Source of the DNA: Lichina pygmaea
Lineage: Eukaryota; Ascomycota; Lichinomycetes; Lichinales; Lichinaceae
DNA: 64,000 bases
Direction: 5' to 3'
Assembly (NCBI GenBank): GCA_963422465.1
Contig: OY730171.1
Location: forward strand, 2,046,001 to 2,110,000
Positions within the stretch are counted from its first letter, which is position 1. The number at the start of each line of letters is the position of its first letter. Position numbers and translations under genes: made by a program. Shown here piece after piece: positions 1 through 11,500 of the stretch. The notes beneath the pieces are model-generated. The model was not told where the DNA came from and did not search any database. It saw nothing but the letters and a program-made list of their open reading frames with translations.

Positions 1-236
1 TCTGGTGATAGTTCCCCTATGGAACAATCATCTTCAACTCATGTTGTGATCCAGACAACTAGATCTACTTCAATACAATCCTTTTGTACAAAGCTGTTGA
101 TCAGGTGTCACCACCACCATGTTCCACCAAACCCCTTCGCACTCCTTGACACTCCTCTCCTGCGAGAACCAACCCGCCTTCCACCTCTCGCCCTAATCCT
201 ATACTCAGATAGGACAGTACGGTACAGACCGCAACA
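1..236 (+). repeat. LTR fragment of the A/C retroelement family (element D or solo LTR)
   Basis: The stretch matches the 3' half of the LTRs at 1730-2253 and 13371-13942 and ends with the same CCGCAACA terminus at 236. Immediately after it, minus-strand RNase H sequence of element C begins without transition. It is therefore the right end of a plus-strand insertion into C. Whether it belongs to a full element or a solo LTR cannot be told, because the window starts inside it. CACTT at 237-241 would be the expected target duplication. Confidence 0.85.
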
Positions 237-1729
237 CACTTGTTGTCTGCCTGTTGGCATAAACATGCTCCCACTGCCTGATCTGAAGTGTCTGTCTTGA
301 TTTGTGTTGGTTGGCCTGTCTTGAAGTTGAGGAGAACTGGTTTCTTGGCGCAAGTGTCCTTGAGCTGCTGGAATACTTTTTGTTGTCTCTCTGTCTACCA
401 GTACTTCACATCCTTCTTTGTGAGTTCTGTCAGTAGTGTTGCTGTCTGTGAGTAGTTCTTGATGAACTGTCAGTTGAAGTTGGTAAATCCTAGGAAGGCT
501 TGTACTTCCTTAACTGATGTCGGTGTTGGCTATTGTTGAATCACTTTGATTTTCTCAGAGTTAATCTTGATCCCTTCAATCTCTATGATGTATCCAAGAA
601 ATTCAACTTCCAGTTTGTTGAACTCACATTTCTTTGGGTTGAGCTTGAGCCCTGCTTTTTGTAGGTATCGTAGAATATCCTTCACATGTTTGGTATGTTC
701 CTGTTGTGTGTTCAAGTAGACAAGAATGTTATCCAAGAAGGTGATAGCTGTTTGGTCCAGGTGTGCTCTGATGATGTTGTTGATCAATGCTTGACATGTT
801 GCTGGTGTGTTCGTGAGTCTGAATAGCATGACCAGATACTTGTAGTGTCTGTGTCAGGTTCTGAAAGCTGTCTTCCATTCTTCTTCTTTTTTCATGTGTA
901 TCAGGTTGTATGCTTTTTTCAAGTCCAGCTTGGTAAAGATTGTAGCTTGGCTGATCCTGTCTTGCAATTTGTTTGCATTTGGCAATAGATATCAGTTTTT
1001 GATAGTAATGTTGTTGAGTTTTCTGTAATCCACACAAATTCAAAGACTTCTGTCTTTCTTTGGTGCAAATAGTATTGGGTATCCTGCTGGTGATTGAGAT
1101 TCTTGAATGAAACTCTTTTTCAGGTTTTCCTCCAGGTACTCATGAAGTACTTGGAGCTCTTTCTCTGATAACTGGTAAATTGGTCCAAATCCTGGCTCCA
1201 TCCCTGGTTGCAACTTGATCTCATGATCCCAAGGTTAGTGCTTAGGCAACACTACTGTTGTTGTCTCTTCCTGAAAGAGGTTATCATACCCAGGTCAGTA
1301 CTCTTCAGAGATCTCCAGAGGGTTAACAACTTCCTCTCTCTTCATCTCTGACTGTTTGGCCACCTGGTTCTGGGGTGTGCCTGTCAAGGCAGACCTCTTC
1401 TCTTAAGAGTTGTCCTTTCTGTTGGTGAGGTTCCACTGAGGACTCCTTCCCTTATCTGTCCACACCTTCTGTGGCTGGTAACAGGTCTGAGCTGTGTTAT
1501 TAGTGCAGTTCCTAAACGTGAGTACTCCTGTCCTCCAGTTAACAACTGGGTTGTGCTTCTTTAGCCAAGGCATCCCCAAATAGATATCCTGAGTAGCCAA
1601 CTTGATGATATCAAGATGGATCCTTTCAGCATAGTGTCTGGTAACTATTTCTATTAGCTGCATCTCATAGCAGACTAGCTCTGTCTGTCCATTTGCCATC
1701 GTGAGCTGGTAGGGCTGCCGCTTGCATCT
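237..1729 (-). mobile_element. Element C, downstream part: rest of protease region, reverse transcriptase, start of RNase H (fossil)
   Basis: On the minus strand the translated pieces match the pol region of element A (plus strand, 9.3-10.8 kb): a protease-end segment around 1403-1699 and reverse transcriptase around 530-1043. RNase H is cut at 237 by the LTR at 1-236. This is the continuation of the copy whose gag lies at 13943-15647; the two parts were separated by insertion of element A. Ty3/Gypsy family. It is clearly broken, with many interruptions, and is the oldest layer of the nest. Confidence 0.9.
1725..1729 (+). repeat. Target-site duplication CATCT, left of element A
   Basis: CATCT directly precedes the TG start of the left LTR of element A. 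The same five bases directly follow the right LTR at 13943-13947. A 5-bp duplication is usual for Ty3-type integration, and it proves the outer limits of A. Confidence 0.9.
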
Positions 1730-2253
1730 TGTTACAACCCAGGAGGAACACAGTCTTTATATACTCACAGAAAGCAGCAGACAGGATACTGGACAGAAGT
1801 ACCAGACAGCGTGACATGGGAACCAGTCACGTGACCGGCGAGACAAACCAGGGGGTGCTCGCCGCAGCATGCATGAACAAGTGAGCAAAGTGAGCAGAGC
1901 TCACCCAGCTCGCTGCAGCGTGCATGAACTGTGAGCAAAGTGAGCAGAGCTCACTGATCTCACCGAGTGAGCAAAGTGAGCAGAGCTCACTGTGCTCACA
2001 AACTGAGCACTATATAGTCTGGTGATAGTTCCCTTATGGAACAATCATCTTCAACTTATGTTGTGATCCAGACAACTAGATCTACTTCAATACAATCCTT
2101 TTGTACAAAGCTATTGATCAGGTGTCACCACCACCACATTCCACCAAACCTCTTCACACTCCTTGACACTCCTCTCCTGCGAGAACCAACCTGCCTTCCA
2201 CCTCTCACCCTAATCCTATACTCGGATAGGACAGTACAGTACAGACTGCAACA
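1730..2253 (+). repeat. 5' LTR of element A (524 bp)
   Basis: Starts TGTTAC and ends GCAACA. U3 holds three copies of a 22-bp unit that begins GAGCAAAGTGAGC and ends GAGCTCAC. A TATA box (CTATATAG) lies near 2009-2016, followed by the presumed transcription start region. The gag start follows 18 bp after the LTR. Confidence 0.93.
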
Positions 2254-2271
2254 CTTTGAAGACCCTCAAGG

Positions 2272-3249
2272 ATGAGTACCTCAGGAGCAACCAACCCCAG
2301 ATTCCCAGATGGAAAGATTAGCATCACCAAGCCAGACCTGTTCTATAGCAAAAGAAACAAGGTTGACGACTGGCTCATGCAACTCCAAGTCTACTTTCAA
2401 TTCCAACCAGAGACAAAGCTGCCTAAGGAAAAGTGGCCTCTCTTCGCAACCACTTACATAAGAGGCAATACTTATTGATAGATCAAGCCTTACGTCAACA
2501 AACATCTCTCAGGAAACAGAGACCATGATGGCATGTCAGAATAGATGACAAAATGGATGTGATTCAAGGACAAGATCAAAAGAATCCTTGGACTATCTAA
2601 CAAAGACAAAGTGGTTATACAAATGATCCAGCACATCAAACAACAACACTCAGCCGCAGAGTACACCACGCAGTTCAAACAATACTCAGTACTGACTGAT
2701 TGGGATGACAACACCCTGATAGTCATGTACTGACATGGACTCAAGGAAAACATGAAGGATGAAATCACCTTCAATAGACAAGCAGTCAACACACTGGACA
2801 AGCTCATCGCACAAGCAATCAACATTGATGACAAACTATTCAAGCGAGCGATAGAGAAACACCACAACGGAGAATACAGCCACTCTGCATGGCATGTGAG
2901 CAACCACTACAAGCTGCCTAACAAGGCACCACCACATGACCCATATAGCTATGCACCTATGGAACTGGATGCAGTCCACCACAAGGGAAGGTTCACGAAG
3001 GGAAGGAACAACAAGAAAGGGAAAGCACTGAAGTGCTATGCCTGTGGCAAGCTAGGCCACATGGCGAGAGACTGTTGTTCAAAGAACAAGGTGCACTAAC
3101 AGCAACTAAATACACTCAACAGAGACTGGAATGTCATCAAGCCAGAGGACCCACCAGGAGAGGCTCAGCTATCTCTTGAACAATAGGACAACTACAATCA
3201 GATATTGGAAGCAGCCCACCAACTGGCAACATCAGGAGGCAAGGACCTG
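2272..3249 (+). mobile_element. Element A gag region (fossil)
   Basis: Begins MSTSGATNPRFPDGK just after the LTR. It reads as a retroelement capsid protein and ends with a CCHC zinc knuckle (CYACGKLGHMARDCC) near 3040-3080. The related copy in element C (15629 downward) starts with almost the same residues. The gag-pol continuation is interrupted at 3249 by the insertion of element B. The region is broken. Confidence 0.88.
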
Positions 3250-3521
3250 TGACGAGGCAATGGCAGAGCAGAACTCAAGCCTAACTGATTCGGTAACCTT
3301 GACCTGACTTGGCTTGAGACTTGAGACTTGGATTGATGTACAAGACGAAAGACAAGGAAGGAAGAAAAAGAGAAAGGAAGAGAAGAAGCTGGGGGAGCAG
3401 GAGAAGTTCTTATAGGCAGGGGATCAGGCAACGGCGGAGCAAACAGGCAACAGTGCAGATGGAACTTCCCGGCAAGGTGCGTGACTTGTGCCAGATATGC
3501 AACTGGGCCAGAACCGTGACA
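3250..3521 (-). repeat. 3' LTR of element B (272 bp)
   Basis: Reads the same as 8300-8571 throughout. A purine-rich tract (on the minus strand GAAGGAGGGGGGTAA) abuts its inner edge at 3522-3536 and fits the polypurine tract that primes plus-strand synthesis. Confidence 0.95.
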
Positions 3522-6500
3522 TTACCCCCCTCCTTCACATCGCGAACTCCTGTGAGCCTCAGGCCGCTCGTGGGCGTAGTTCCGTGGCCGTGGTTTCCTT
3601 GGGTATTTCTCATGGAAGTTGTAGATGGCGTCTTTGGTGTTGTCAAGATGCTCAATAGGCTCTTCAGTGGCATCTTCAATTGGCCATCCAGACCATGTGA
3701 CCAGGTACTTGAACTTCTGTCGAGACGTTGCTGGCTTGGAGTCAAGGATTTCTTCAACCTGGAACTCTTCATCTGTGTCTTGACCAATGACAGGGCCAGG
3801 GTGTTCATTTGATTGGCCAGGGATAGGATTAGCAGGTGTCAGACGTAGAAGGGAAACGTGAAAGACAGGGTGGATCTTGAGAGTGTGTGGAAGCTCCAGA
3901 TGGCAGGCACGGCTTCCGACTGTCTTCAACACCTTGAATAGTCCAATCCACTTGTCGTCAAGCTTTTTGCATGGGCGGCGTGTCCTGATGTTCTTGGTAT
4001 TCAGCCAAACAAGATCTCCAGTTTGATAGGACGGTGACGGGACTCGATGCAAATTGGCGGCGTGAGCTTGAGCTTCCTGGGATAGTCGGAGTTCCGCTTG
4101 CAACTGTTCCAGAATCTGCGTCATTTCTCCAGAGATTTCCATAGCATCTTGGTTGCAGGCTTCACTCGTGGGTGTGATGCTGAGCCGTGGATGGAACCCT
4201 TTGTTGGCAAAGAACGGTGACATGCCAGAGGAATCAGACTGGGAGTTGTTCTGCGTGAACTCTGCCAGAGGAATCCATTGGACCCAGTCATCTTGGAGAT
4301 AGTTGACATAGGATCTCAGGTAGCGTTCAAGCTCCTGATTCTCTCGTTCTGTCTGACCATCTGTCTCTGGGTGGTGTCCTGAGGATAGTCGTAGCATGAC
4401 ATCAAGATGGGCACAGAGTGCTTTCCAGAATAAGCTGACAAACTGACCTCCTCTGTCTGAGACAATGCTCCTGGGTAAGCCATGGGTACGGACAACAAAC
4501 TGGATGAACATCCGGACAAGATGCGAGGTTGTCATCTCAGCACATGGCACAAAGTGGCGTTCTTTGGTGAGACAGTCAGTGATGACCCAGATGTGCTTGG
4601 CACCAGGGAAGCAGGTATCTCTTGACTTGGGCAAGTCAGTAATGAAATCCATAGCCAGATCCTGCCAACGTTGCTGAGGCACGGGAAGAGACAGCAGCTC
4701 TCCTTGGCGATCACGGGCAGGCTTTGCTTGAGAGCAGACATGACAATTCCTGATGTACTGCCGTATGATGTTCACCATCTTTGGCCAATAGTACCAACGA
4801 GACAGAAGATTGTGGGTCTTGGCAATCCCAGTGTGGCCAGCCATTGCTTGGTCATGGGCTTCTTGGAACAGGCGTAGGTGTAGCTCATCGTTCTCAGGGA
4901 TCCAGAGTTGGTTCTTGTAGAAGAGACGGTCATTTTCCAAGCTGCAGTCTGAGAGAGACACTTCTTGACTGTGCCTGACACCATCCCTTAGCATCTGTGA
5001 CACTGTTGCCACTGGGTCACCTTCAGCAAGGTTGTTATAGGCAGCTTGGATGACGTCTGAAAGAGGTGTAGCATCAGGTTCAGTGTCAACTGGTGCAGCT
5101 TCTGAACGTCTCAGGATCCGGATGGACTTGACTTGAACCTCTGAATGTGCAAGATTCTTGGGCTTGAGGACGACTTGCTCCCTGAAGTCTTGACGGGGAT
5201 CACTGTCTGACGGGAGGTCTTGGGAACGTCGAGTGAGGGCGTCAGCCTTGCACTGACTGCCTGGACGGTAGCTGATCTTGAAATTGAAGTGTGACAAGAA
5301 CTCACTCCAACGGGCTTGACGGCGGGAAAGGCACTTTGACGACATGAAGTACTCCAAGTTCTTGTGATCAGAGATCACTTTGACAGGTTCTGGAGATCCT
5401 TCAAGCTCTGCTCGCCATTCTTCAAAGGCACGGACAATTGCCAGCAACTCTTTGTCGTAGATCTCGTAGTTGCATTCTGCCGGCAGGTGGCGGCGTGACA
5501 AGAAGGCAACAGGGCGTAGAACTGCTTCATGATCTGGCTGTGACAGGACAGCACCAGAGATGTAGTCAGAAGCGTCAGTCTCAACAACACACTCCTTCTC
5601 CAGATCAAAGTGCTGCAGGATGGGTGCAGTGCTGAACGCCTTCTTGATGCTTTCGAACAAGCGCTGCTCTGGGGTTTCCCACTTGAAGGCAACATTCTTC
5701 TTGGTCAGAGCTGTGAGCGGGGATGCAAGCTTGGCAAAGTCTTTGATGAACCAGCGGTAGAAGTTTGCAAAGGCAATGAAGCTCTGCACTTCCTTGAGAC
5801 TGGCAGGAGGATTCCACTCCTTGATGGCGTCAGTCTTGGCTGGGTCCATGCTCACAGATCCGGGTCGGCCATCTTCAGTGGCAGACTGAATGATGAGGCC
5901 AAGGTACTTGACTTGATGCACTTCAAAGTCACACTTGGAGATGTCAACTTGCAGGCTTGCGTCTCGTAGTCGACTGAGAACAAGCTTGACGTGCTTCCGG
6001 TGTTCCTTGAGTGTCTGACTGTAGACAAGGATGTCATCCACATAGGCAGTGCCAAAGACGTCAAGGATGTCAGGTCCCAAAACATCATTGATGTAGTTCT
6101 GGAATGTGCTTGGAGCATTGGCAAGACCAAAGGGCATGACAAGGTATTCGTAGAGGCCTGAGCGTGTGCGGAACGCAGTCTTCCATTCTTCACCTTCCTT
6201 CATCCGGATACGGTTGAAGGCACCAACAATGTCAAGCTTGGTGTACCACACAGCTTTGCAAAGCTGGTCCAACATCTCCCGGATCAGTGGTAGGGGGTAA
6301 CAGTTCTTGATGGTGATGGCGTTGAGTGCTCTGTAGTCTACACAGAAACGCAATCCACCTCCTGGCTTCTTGACAAAGAGGACTGGTGCAGCAGCAGGTG
6401 ATGAAGATGCTTGAATGAAGCCCTTGTTCAGGTTCTCTGTCAGGTACTTCTTGAGAACTTCAAGTTCTTCTCTGCTCATGCCGTACAGAGGTCCAGAGGG

Positions 6501-6809
6501 TGCCTGGGTTCCTGGTTCCATCTTGATCTCGTGGTCAACTCCTGGGCGTAGAGGAGGAAGCTTGTCAGCGTCATCCTTGCTGAAGACGTCCAGGAACTTG
6601 TGGTACTGAGCAGGGAGAAGTGTGGCAGGATCCACGCACTTCTTTGGCTTCAACGCCTGCTCAATGTCTCTCAGAGAAACACTGAACACCTGGTGATCTG
6701 GCTTGGCAGCAAGGAGAGAAAATGCGGCAGCATTGATGGGGATTGGTGTGGCAGAAAGGGGCTTGGGATCCTGAGGCTTTCCAGCAGACGTCTTGGCTTC
6801 AAGATCCAA
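3522..6809 (-). CDS. Element B pol: reverse transcriptase, RNase H, integrase, chromodomain
   Basis: One open frame of 1095 codons. Family motifs in order: RT palm with the metal-binding YVDD motif (around 6040), RNase H with DASDYISGAV (near 5560), the integrase zinc-binding HHCC region (HLRLFQEAHDQAMAGHTG... CHVCSQAKP), the integrase catalytic core (DFITDLPKS; SDRGGQF), and a C-terminal chromodomain (KYLVTWSGWP near 3700). Chromodomains of this kind target integration to heterochromatin, which fits insertion into another retroelement. The frame runs to the LTR edge. The element is treated as a fossil. Confidence 0.93.
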   Translation of the reverse strand: MDLEAKTSAGKPQDPKPLSATPIPINAAAFSLLAAKPDHQVFSVSLRDIEQALKPKKCVDPATLLPAQYHKFLDVFSKDDADKLPPLRPGVDHEIKMEPGTQAPSGPLYGMSREELEVLKKYLTENLNKGFIQASSSPAAAPVLFVKKPGGGLRFCVDYRALNAITIKNCYPLPLIREMLDQLCKAVWYTKLDIVGAFNRIRMKEGEEWKTAFRTRSGLYEYLVMPFGLANAPSTFQNYINDVLGPDILDVFGTAYVDDILVYSQTLKEHRKHVKLVLSRLRDASLQVDISKCDFEVHQVKYLGLIIQSATEDGRPGSVSMDPAKTDAIKEWNPPASLKEVQSFIAFANFYRWFIKDFAKLASPLTALTKKNVAFKWETPEQRLFESIKKAFSTAPILQHFDLEKECVVETDASDYISGAVLSQPDHEAVLRPVAFLSRRHLPAECNYEIYDKELLAIVRAFEEWRAELEGSPEPVKVISDHKNLEYFMSSKCLSRRQARWSEFLSHFNFKISYRPGSQCKADALTRRSQDLPSDSDPRQDFREQVVLKPKNLAHSEVQVKSIRILRRSEAAPVDTEPDATPLSDVIQAAYNNLAEGDPVATVSQMLRDGVRHSQEVSLSDCSLENDRLFYKNQLWIPENDELHLRLFQEAHDQAMAGHTGIAKTHNLLSRWYYWPKMVNIIRQYIRNCHVCSQAKPARDRQGELLSLPVPQQRWQDLAMDFITDLPKSRDTCFPGAKHIWVITDCLTKERHFVPCAEMTTSHLVRMFIQFVVRTHGLPRSIVSDRGGQFVSLFWKALCAHLDVMLRLSSGHHPETDGQTERENQELERYLRSYVNYLQDDWVQWIPLAEFTQNNSQSDSSGMSPFFANKGFHPRLSITPTSEACNQDAMEISGEMTQILEQLQAELRLSQEAQAHAANLHRVPSPSYQTGDLVWLNTKNIRTRRPCKKLDDKWIGLFKVLKTVGSRACHLELPHTLKIHPVFHVSLLRLTPANPIPGQSNEHPGPVIGQDTDEEFQVEEILDSKPATSRQKFKYLVTWSGWPIEDATEEPIEHLDNTKDAIYNFHEKYPRKPRPRNYAHERPEAHRSSRCEGGG

Positions 6810-6848
6810 AGAGATTGGATAGCTATTGTTTGACTTGAGGCATGCGGA

Positions 6849-7211
6849 TCAGCAGTGATCTGACTTGAACATGATTGAGGTGTTTGTCCAATCAATGTGT
6901 GGCCTGTGCTTCTGGAGCCATGGCATCCCCAGAATCACATCATAGTGAAGACCAGGAGACACAAAGAGAGAGACTTCCTCCTGGTGTACGCCATGTGCTG
7001 TGGTCATGATTGTCTTGGCGAGATGCGTGGTTTGTGACGTCTTGCCATCGAATGATCGCAATGTGCGTGGGTAGGGGAGAGGTTCTTGGTGAAGAGATTG
7101 CGCAAAGGAAGCACCAATGCAGCCAAATGCTGAACAGCCAGAGTCAATAAGAGCATTGCACTTGAATTTCCCATCTAGGATACAAGGAAGAAACAAGCAC
7201 TTGCTGTCCAA
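6849..7211 (-). CDS. Element B protease region
   Basis: An open stretch of about 120 codons between gag and RT that carries a retropepsin-type motif (ALIDSGCSAFG) and ends in the ILGMPWLQKH motif, which also marks the protease-RT linker of other fungal Ty3 elements. It lies in a different frame from its neighbours. How this class expresses gag-pol was not resolved here. Confidence 0.8.
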   Translation of the reverse strand: MDSKCLFLPCILDGKFKCNALIDSGCSAFGCIGASFAQSLHQEPLPYPRTLRSFDGKTSQTTHLAKTIMTTAHGVHQEEVSLFVSPGLHYDVILGMPWLQKHRPHIDWTNTSIMFKSDHC

Positions 7212-7282
7212 TCGCTGGTCTGGAGACAGATAGCCAACATGGAGATCCTTTTCATGTCCTTGGGCGCGACGATGACCAAGGA

Positions 7283-8239
7283 CTACTTGTTTTCCGACTC
7301 TGGAGTAGTCTCAACAGTGGCAGACTTGGTGGTGGTCGTGGTGGTGGCAACAACAGGCATGCTTTTCACTGGACAGAAGGTTGAGACGTGACCCTGGTTC
7401 CCACAGTAGAAGCAGAGGCCTTTGCTTCGGCAACGTTCTCGCTCTTCTGGCGTCAGCTTAGAGCGGCTGAGATCCATGGTAGGACTTGGTGGCTGTGGCG
7501 TGAAGGCTGGCTTGATGAACCCTGGACGCAGAACTGAAGCTCCTGACCGTGGAACTGAGGCTTGGGTGGGAGGTGCTTGACGTGGACGGCGAGAGTTGGC
7601 AGAAGTGGCACGCAACTGGTTGTCCTGCAGCTGGCATTCCTCAACAAGCTTCTGATAGCTGATGTCCTTGAGGTTGATGCTGACAAGCTGCTTGGCAAGC
7701 TCTTCAGAGACAGCGCATCGAAGATGGCACTTCAAGGCCTTGTCGTTGAAGCCTGTGCGTGGAGCATACTGATTGAACTCTGTGAAGAACTCGGCAAAGG
7801 AACGGTTGGCCTGACGTAAGGTGATGAGCTTCCTCTGAGCTAGGAACTCTGGGTCTGGGTCGGAGAAGGCGTTCCGGAGATCTTGGACGATGTCGTGCCA
7901 GTCAATGTACTGGCCAGCCGTGATCTTAGCTGAGATGTAGGACTGCGCAGTGCCAGTCGTGCGTGAAAAGACGTACGCAATCCGCGATGTTTCCGTGGGG
8001 TACCAGTCAGCGTTGAGCGTCATCTTGAGTGACAGTGACGTGATGAAGCTCTCAAGCTTCTCATGCGTGATTTCCGTGTTTCCGCCATCGCCACTGAAGA
8101 TCTCTGGGTCAGCAGTGCGTTCGGACTTGGACTTGGGAGTAGTGTTAGTAGCTTGAATTCGCATGAACTCTGCAAACATGTTGCGAAGGAACTCGTCATT
8201 TCCAGCAACTGGCATGGCTTGGTCTGGTTGTTGAGACAT
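7283..8239 (-). CDS. Element B gag
   Basis: 318 codons starting MSQQPDQAMPVAG. The central part is a retrotransposon gag (capsid) domain with W/F-rich helices (ADWYPTETSRIAYVFSR; YIDWHDIVQDLRNAF). A CCHC zinc knuckle near the C-terminus (CFYCGNQGHVSTFCP) would bind element RNA. The start lies about 60 bp inside the 5' LTR edge at 8300, as expected for gag. Confidence 0.9.
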   Translation of the reverse strand: MSQQPDQAMPVAGNDEFLRNMFAEFMRIQATNTTPKSKSERTADPEIFSGDGGNTEITHEKLESFITSLSLKMTLNADWYPTETSRIAYVFSRTTGTAQSYISAKITAGQYIDWHDIVQDLRNAFSDPDPEFLAQRKLITLRQANRSFAEFFTEFNQYAPRTGFNDKALKCHLRCAVSEELAKQLVSINLKDISYQKLVEECQLQDNQLRATSANSRRPRQAPPTQASVPRSGASVLRPGFIKPAFTPQPPSPTMDLSRSKLTPEERERCRSKGLCFYCGNQGHVSTFCPVKSMPVVATTTTTTKSATVETTPESENK

Positions 8240-8299
8240 GACAAGGACGTGAACGTGGCTTGGTGAAGTGTCTTATGGTTGGGTAGGTCTTTCGTAGTG

Positions 8300-8571
8300 T
8301 GACGAGGCAATGGCAGAGCAGAACTCAAGCCTAACTGATTCGGTAACCTTGACCTGACTTGGCTTGAGACTTGAGACTTGGATTGATGTACAAGACGAAA
8401 GACAAGGAAGGAAGAAAAAGAGAAAGGAAGAGAAGAAGCTGGGGGAGCAGGAGAAGTTCTTATAGGCAGGGGATCAGGCAACGGCGGAGCAAACAGGCAA
8501 CAGTGCAGATGGAACTTCCCGGCAAGGTGCGTGACTTGTGCCAGATATGCAACTGGGCCAGAACCGTGACA
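8300..8571 (-). repeat. 5' LTR of element B (272 bp)
   Basis: Looks identical to 3250-3521. Its outer edge is followed by GGACCT, the duplicated host target. Identical LTRs indicate recent insertion. Confidence 0.95.
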
Positions 8572-11500
8572 GGACCTACCAGAACAGACAGGTCAGGACA
8601 AGGGACAGGAGCCCTTAACCACCTCTGATAGGGACTGAGACAAACCCACGTCTATCAAAGAAGAAATACCACAAGAAAGCTATGCTTACAGCATGGACTC
8701 ACAAAATCTACAGTACAGCGAACTACAGTGGAGGTTTTGCACAAAGCACTACTACACCTACCACAAACAACTACGAAGGTATGGAGGACATTCACTCTAC
8801 CACACCACCTGCCACAAGCATTGGGTCAATTGCAAGAAGGATGTGTGTGAGACTCATCTTTGGGACAAACACCAACACACCACATTCCCTGGGCACACAC
8901 ATGATTGGCACAAACACCTCATGTCTCTACAGCAAGGCAACAACCACAACTGCTACATCAACAATTGGCAGTACTGCCTCAAGCCTGGATGTGACAAGCA
9001 TCAGCAAGACAAATTCATGAACAGATTCCTCAGAACTGATGGGAATGGCTGGACCTATTTCCCAGTCAGTGGAAAGACACTTCAATCAGGAAAAAACTGA
9101 ACTCCCTTGTCAAGGGGTGACATCAGGAGCTCAACAACATGACCCCTAGCAACGCAAAGCACCTACAATTGCCTGTGTCACTACACGCCAACATGCCAGT
9201 ACAGACATACACACTTGTTGACTCTGGAGCCAGTGGAAACTACATTTCAAGACAACTTTACGACACCCTTGGCACTGGAAAGAGATGCAAGCAGCAGCCC
9301 TATCAGCTCGTGATAGCAAATGGATAGACAGCTAGTCTGCCATGAGACACAGCCAATAGAAATAGTTACCAGACACCATGCTGAAAGGATCTACCTTGAT
9401 ATTGTCAAGTTGGTCACTCAGGATATCTATTTGAGGATGCCTTGGCTAAAGAAGCACAACCCAGTTGTTAACTGGAGGACAGGAGTACTTATGTTTAGGA
9501 ACTGCACTAACAACACAGCTCAGACCTGTTACCAGCCGCAGAAGGTATAGACAGATGAGGGAAGAAGTCCTCAGTGGAACCTCACCAACAGAAAGGACAA
9601 CTCTCAAGAGAAGAGGTCTGCCTTGACAGGCACACCCCAGAACCAGGTGGCCAAACAGTCAGAGATGAAGAGAGAGGAAGTTGTTAACCCTCTGGAGATC
9701 CCTGAAGAGTACTGACCTGGGTATGATAACCTCTTTCAGGAAAAGACAACAACAGCAGTGTTGCCTAAGCACCAACCTTGGGATCATGAGATCAAGTTGC
9801 AACCAGGGATAGAGCCAGGATTTGGACTAATTTACCAGTTATCAGAGAAAGAGCTCCAAGTACTTCGCGAGTACCTGGAGGAAAACCTGAAAAAAGGTTT
9901 CATTCAAGAATCTCAATCACCAGCAGGATACCTGATACTATTTGCACCAAAGAAAGACAGAAGTCTTTGACTTTGTGTGGATTACAGGAAACTCAACAAT
10001 ATTACCATCAAAAACCAATATCTGTTGCCAAATGCAAACAAATTACAAGACAGGATCAGCCAAGCTACAATCTTTACCAAGCTGGACTTGAAAGAAGCAT
10101 ACAACCTGATACGCATGAAAGAAGGAGAAGAATGGAAAACAGCCTTCAGAACCTGATACAGACACTACAAGTATCTGGTTATACTATTCAGACTCACAAA
10201 CACACCAGCAACATGTCAAGCATTGATCAACAACATCATCAGAGCACACCTGGACCAAACAGCTATCACCTACTTAGACAACATTCTTGTCTACTTGAAC
10301 ACACAACAGGAATATACCAAACATGTGAAGGATGTTCTACGATGCCTACAAAAAGCAGGGCTCAAGCTCAACCTGAAGAAATGCAAGTTCAACAAACTGG
10401 AAGTTGAATTCCTCAGATACATCATAGGAATTGAAGAGATCAGGATCAACCCTGAGAAAATCAAAGTGATTTAATAATAGCCAACACTGACATCAGTTAA
10501 GGAAGTACAAGTCTTCCTAGGATTTACCAACTTCAACTAACAGTTCATCAAGAACTACTCACAGATAGCAACACCACTGACAGAACTCACAAAGAAGGAT
10601 GTGGAGTACTGGTGGACAGAGAGATAACAAAAAGTATTCCAACAGCTCAAGGACACTTGCGCCAAGGAACCAGTTCTCCTCAACTTCAAGACAGGCCAAC
10701 CAACACAAATCAAGATAGACACTTCAGATCAGGCAGTGGGAGCATGTTTATGCCAACAGGCAGACAACAAGTGGCACCCAGTTACCTACTACTCACAAAA
10801 AATAACACAAGTGGAACAGAACTATAATATCCACAACAAAGAGCTACTGGCAGTCGTCAACGCACTCGAACACTGGAGAGTGTACGTGGAAAGCAGTTCT
10901 GAACTCACTGTTCTCACAGACCACAAGAATCTGACAATGTTCACAACAACCAAGAAGCTGAACAGACAACAAGTCAGATAGGCTGAACTCCTAAGGTAAC
11001 ACAAGTTCAAGATCTTGTACACCCCCGGACAGGACAATAGGAGAGCAGACACACTAAGCTGATGAAAAGACCACATGGAAGATGATGAACACCAAGGAAC
11101 AATCTTACAGCAGGACCAGCAAGGAAACCTGGTGCCTTGACCACAGATCAACAAGCTCACAGCAGAAGACACTAAAGAATTAATAAGGAACTACCACAAC
11201 AATCTGGGGTGGCATGGTGTAGTGGGAAGCTGGTGAGAGTTTCCCACTACGTGGCACCCATGACCCGGAACTAGTGGTGTCAGGCTTGGAGAACCTGACT
11301 AAACTAGTCGTCAGGTCAAATCTGACCCACCCCACATTCTGCCACAAAAACCCCCGAGATTCATAGAACTTGTCTAAGATGTACTCCTCGCAAGATGTAT
11401 GAAAACCCCCAAGAAATAGCTCACCCAATATCCGTCAAGATCCACAAAACTCTTATTACTGTGGTTTTCCTATTTCCCCTACAGAGTTTGGGGTTTTCCC

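Larger units (their letters stand above)
3250..8571 (-). mobile_element. Element B: young Ty3/Gypsy chromovirus-type LTR retroelement inserted in element A
   Basis: 5322 bp on the minus strand, bounded by 272-bp LTRs that look identical by eye. Host sequence GGACCT lies at both edges (3243-3248 and 8572-8577). The uninterrupted counterpart survives in element C near 14655-14670. Gag, protease and a long RT-RNase H-integrase-chromodomain frame follow in the usual order. The LTR termini (minus strand TGTCACGG...) and pol sequence differ clearly from the A/C family. It looks nearly whole, with at most one or two interruptions or frame changes between the open stretches. This is the youngest layer of the nest. 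Confidence 0.95.
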
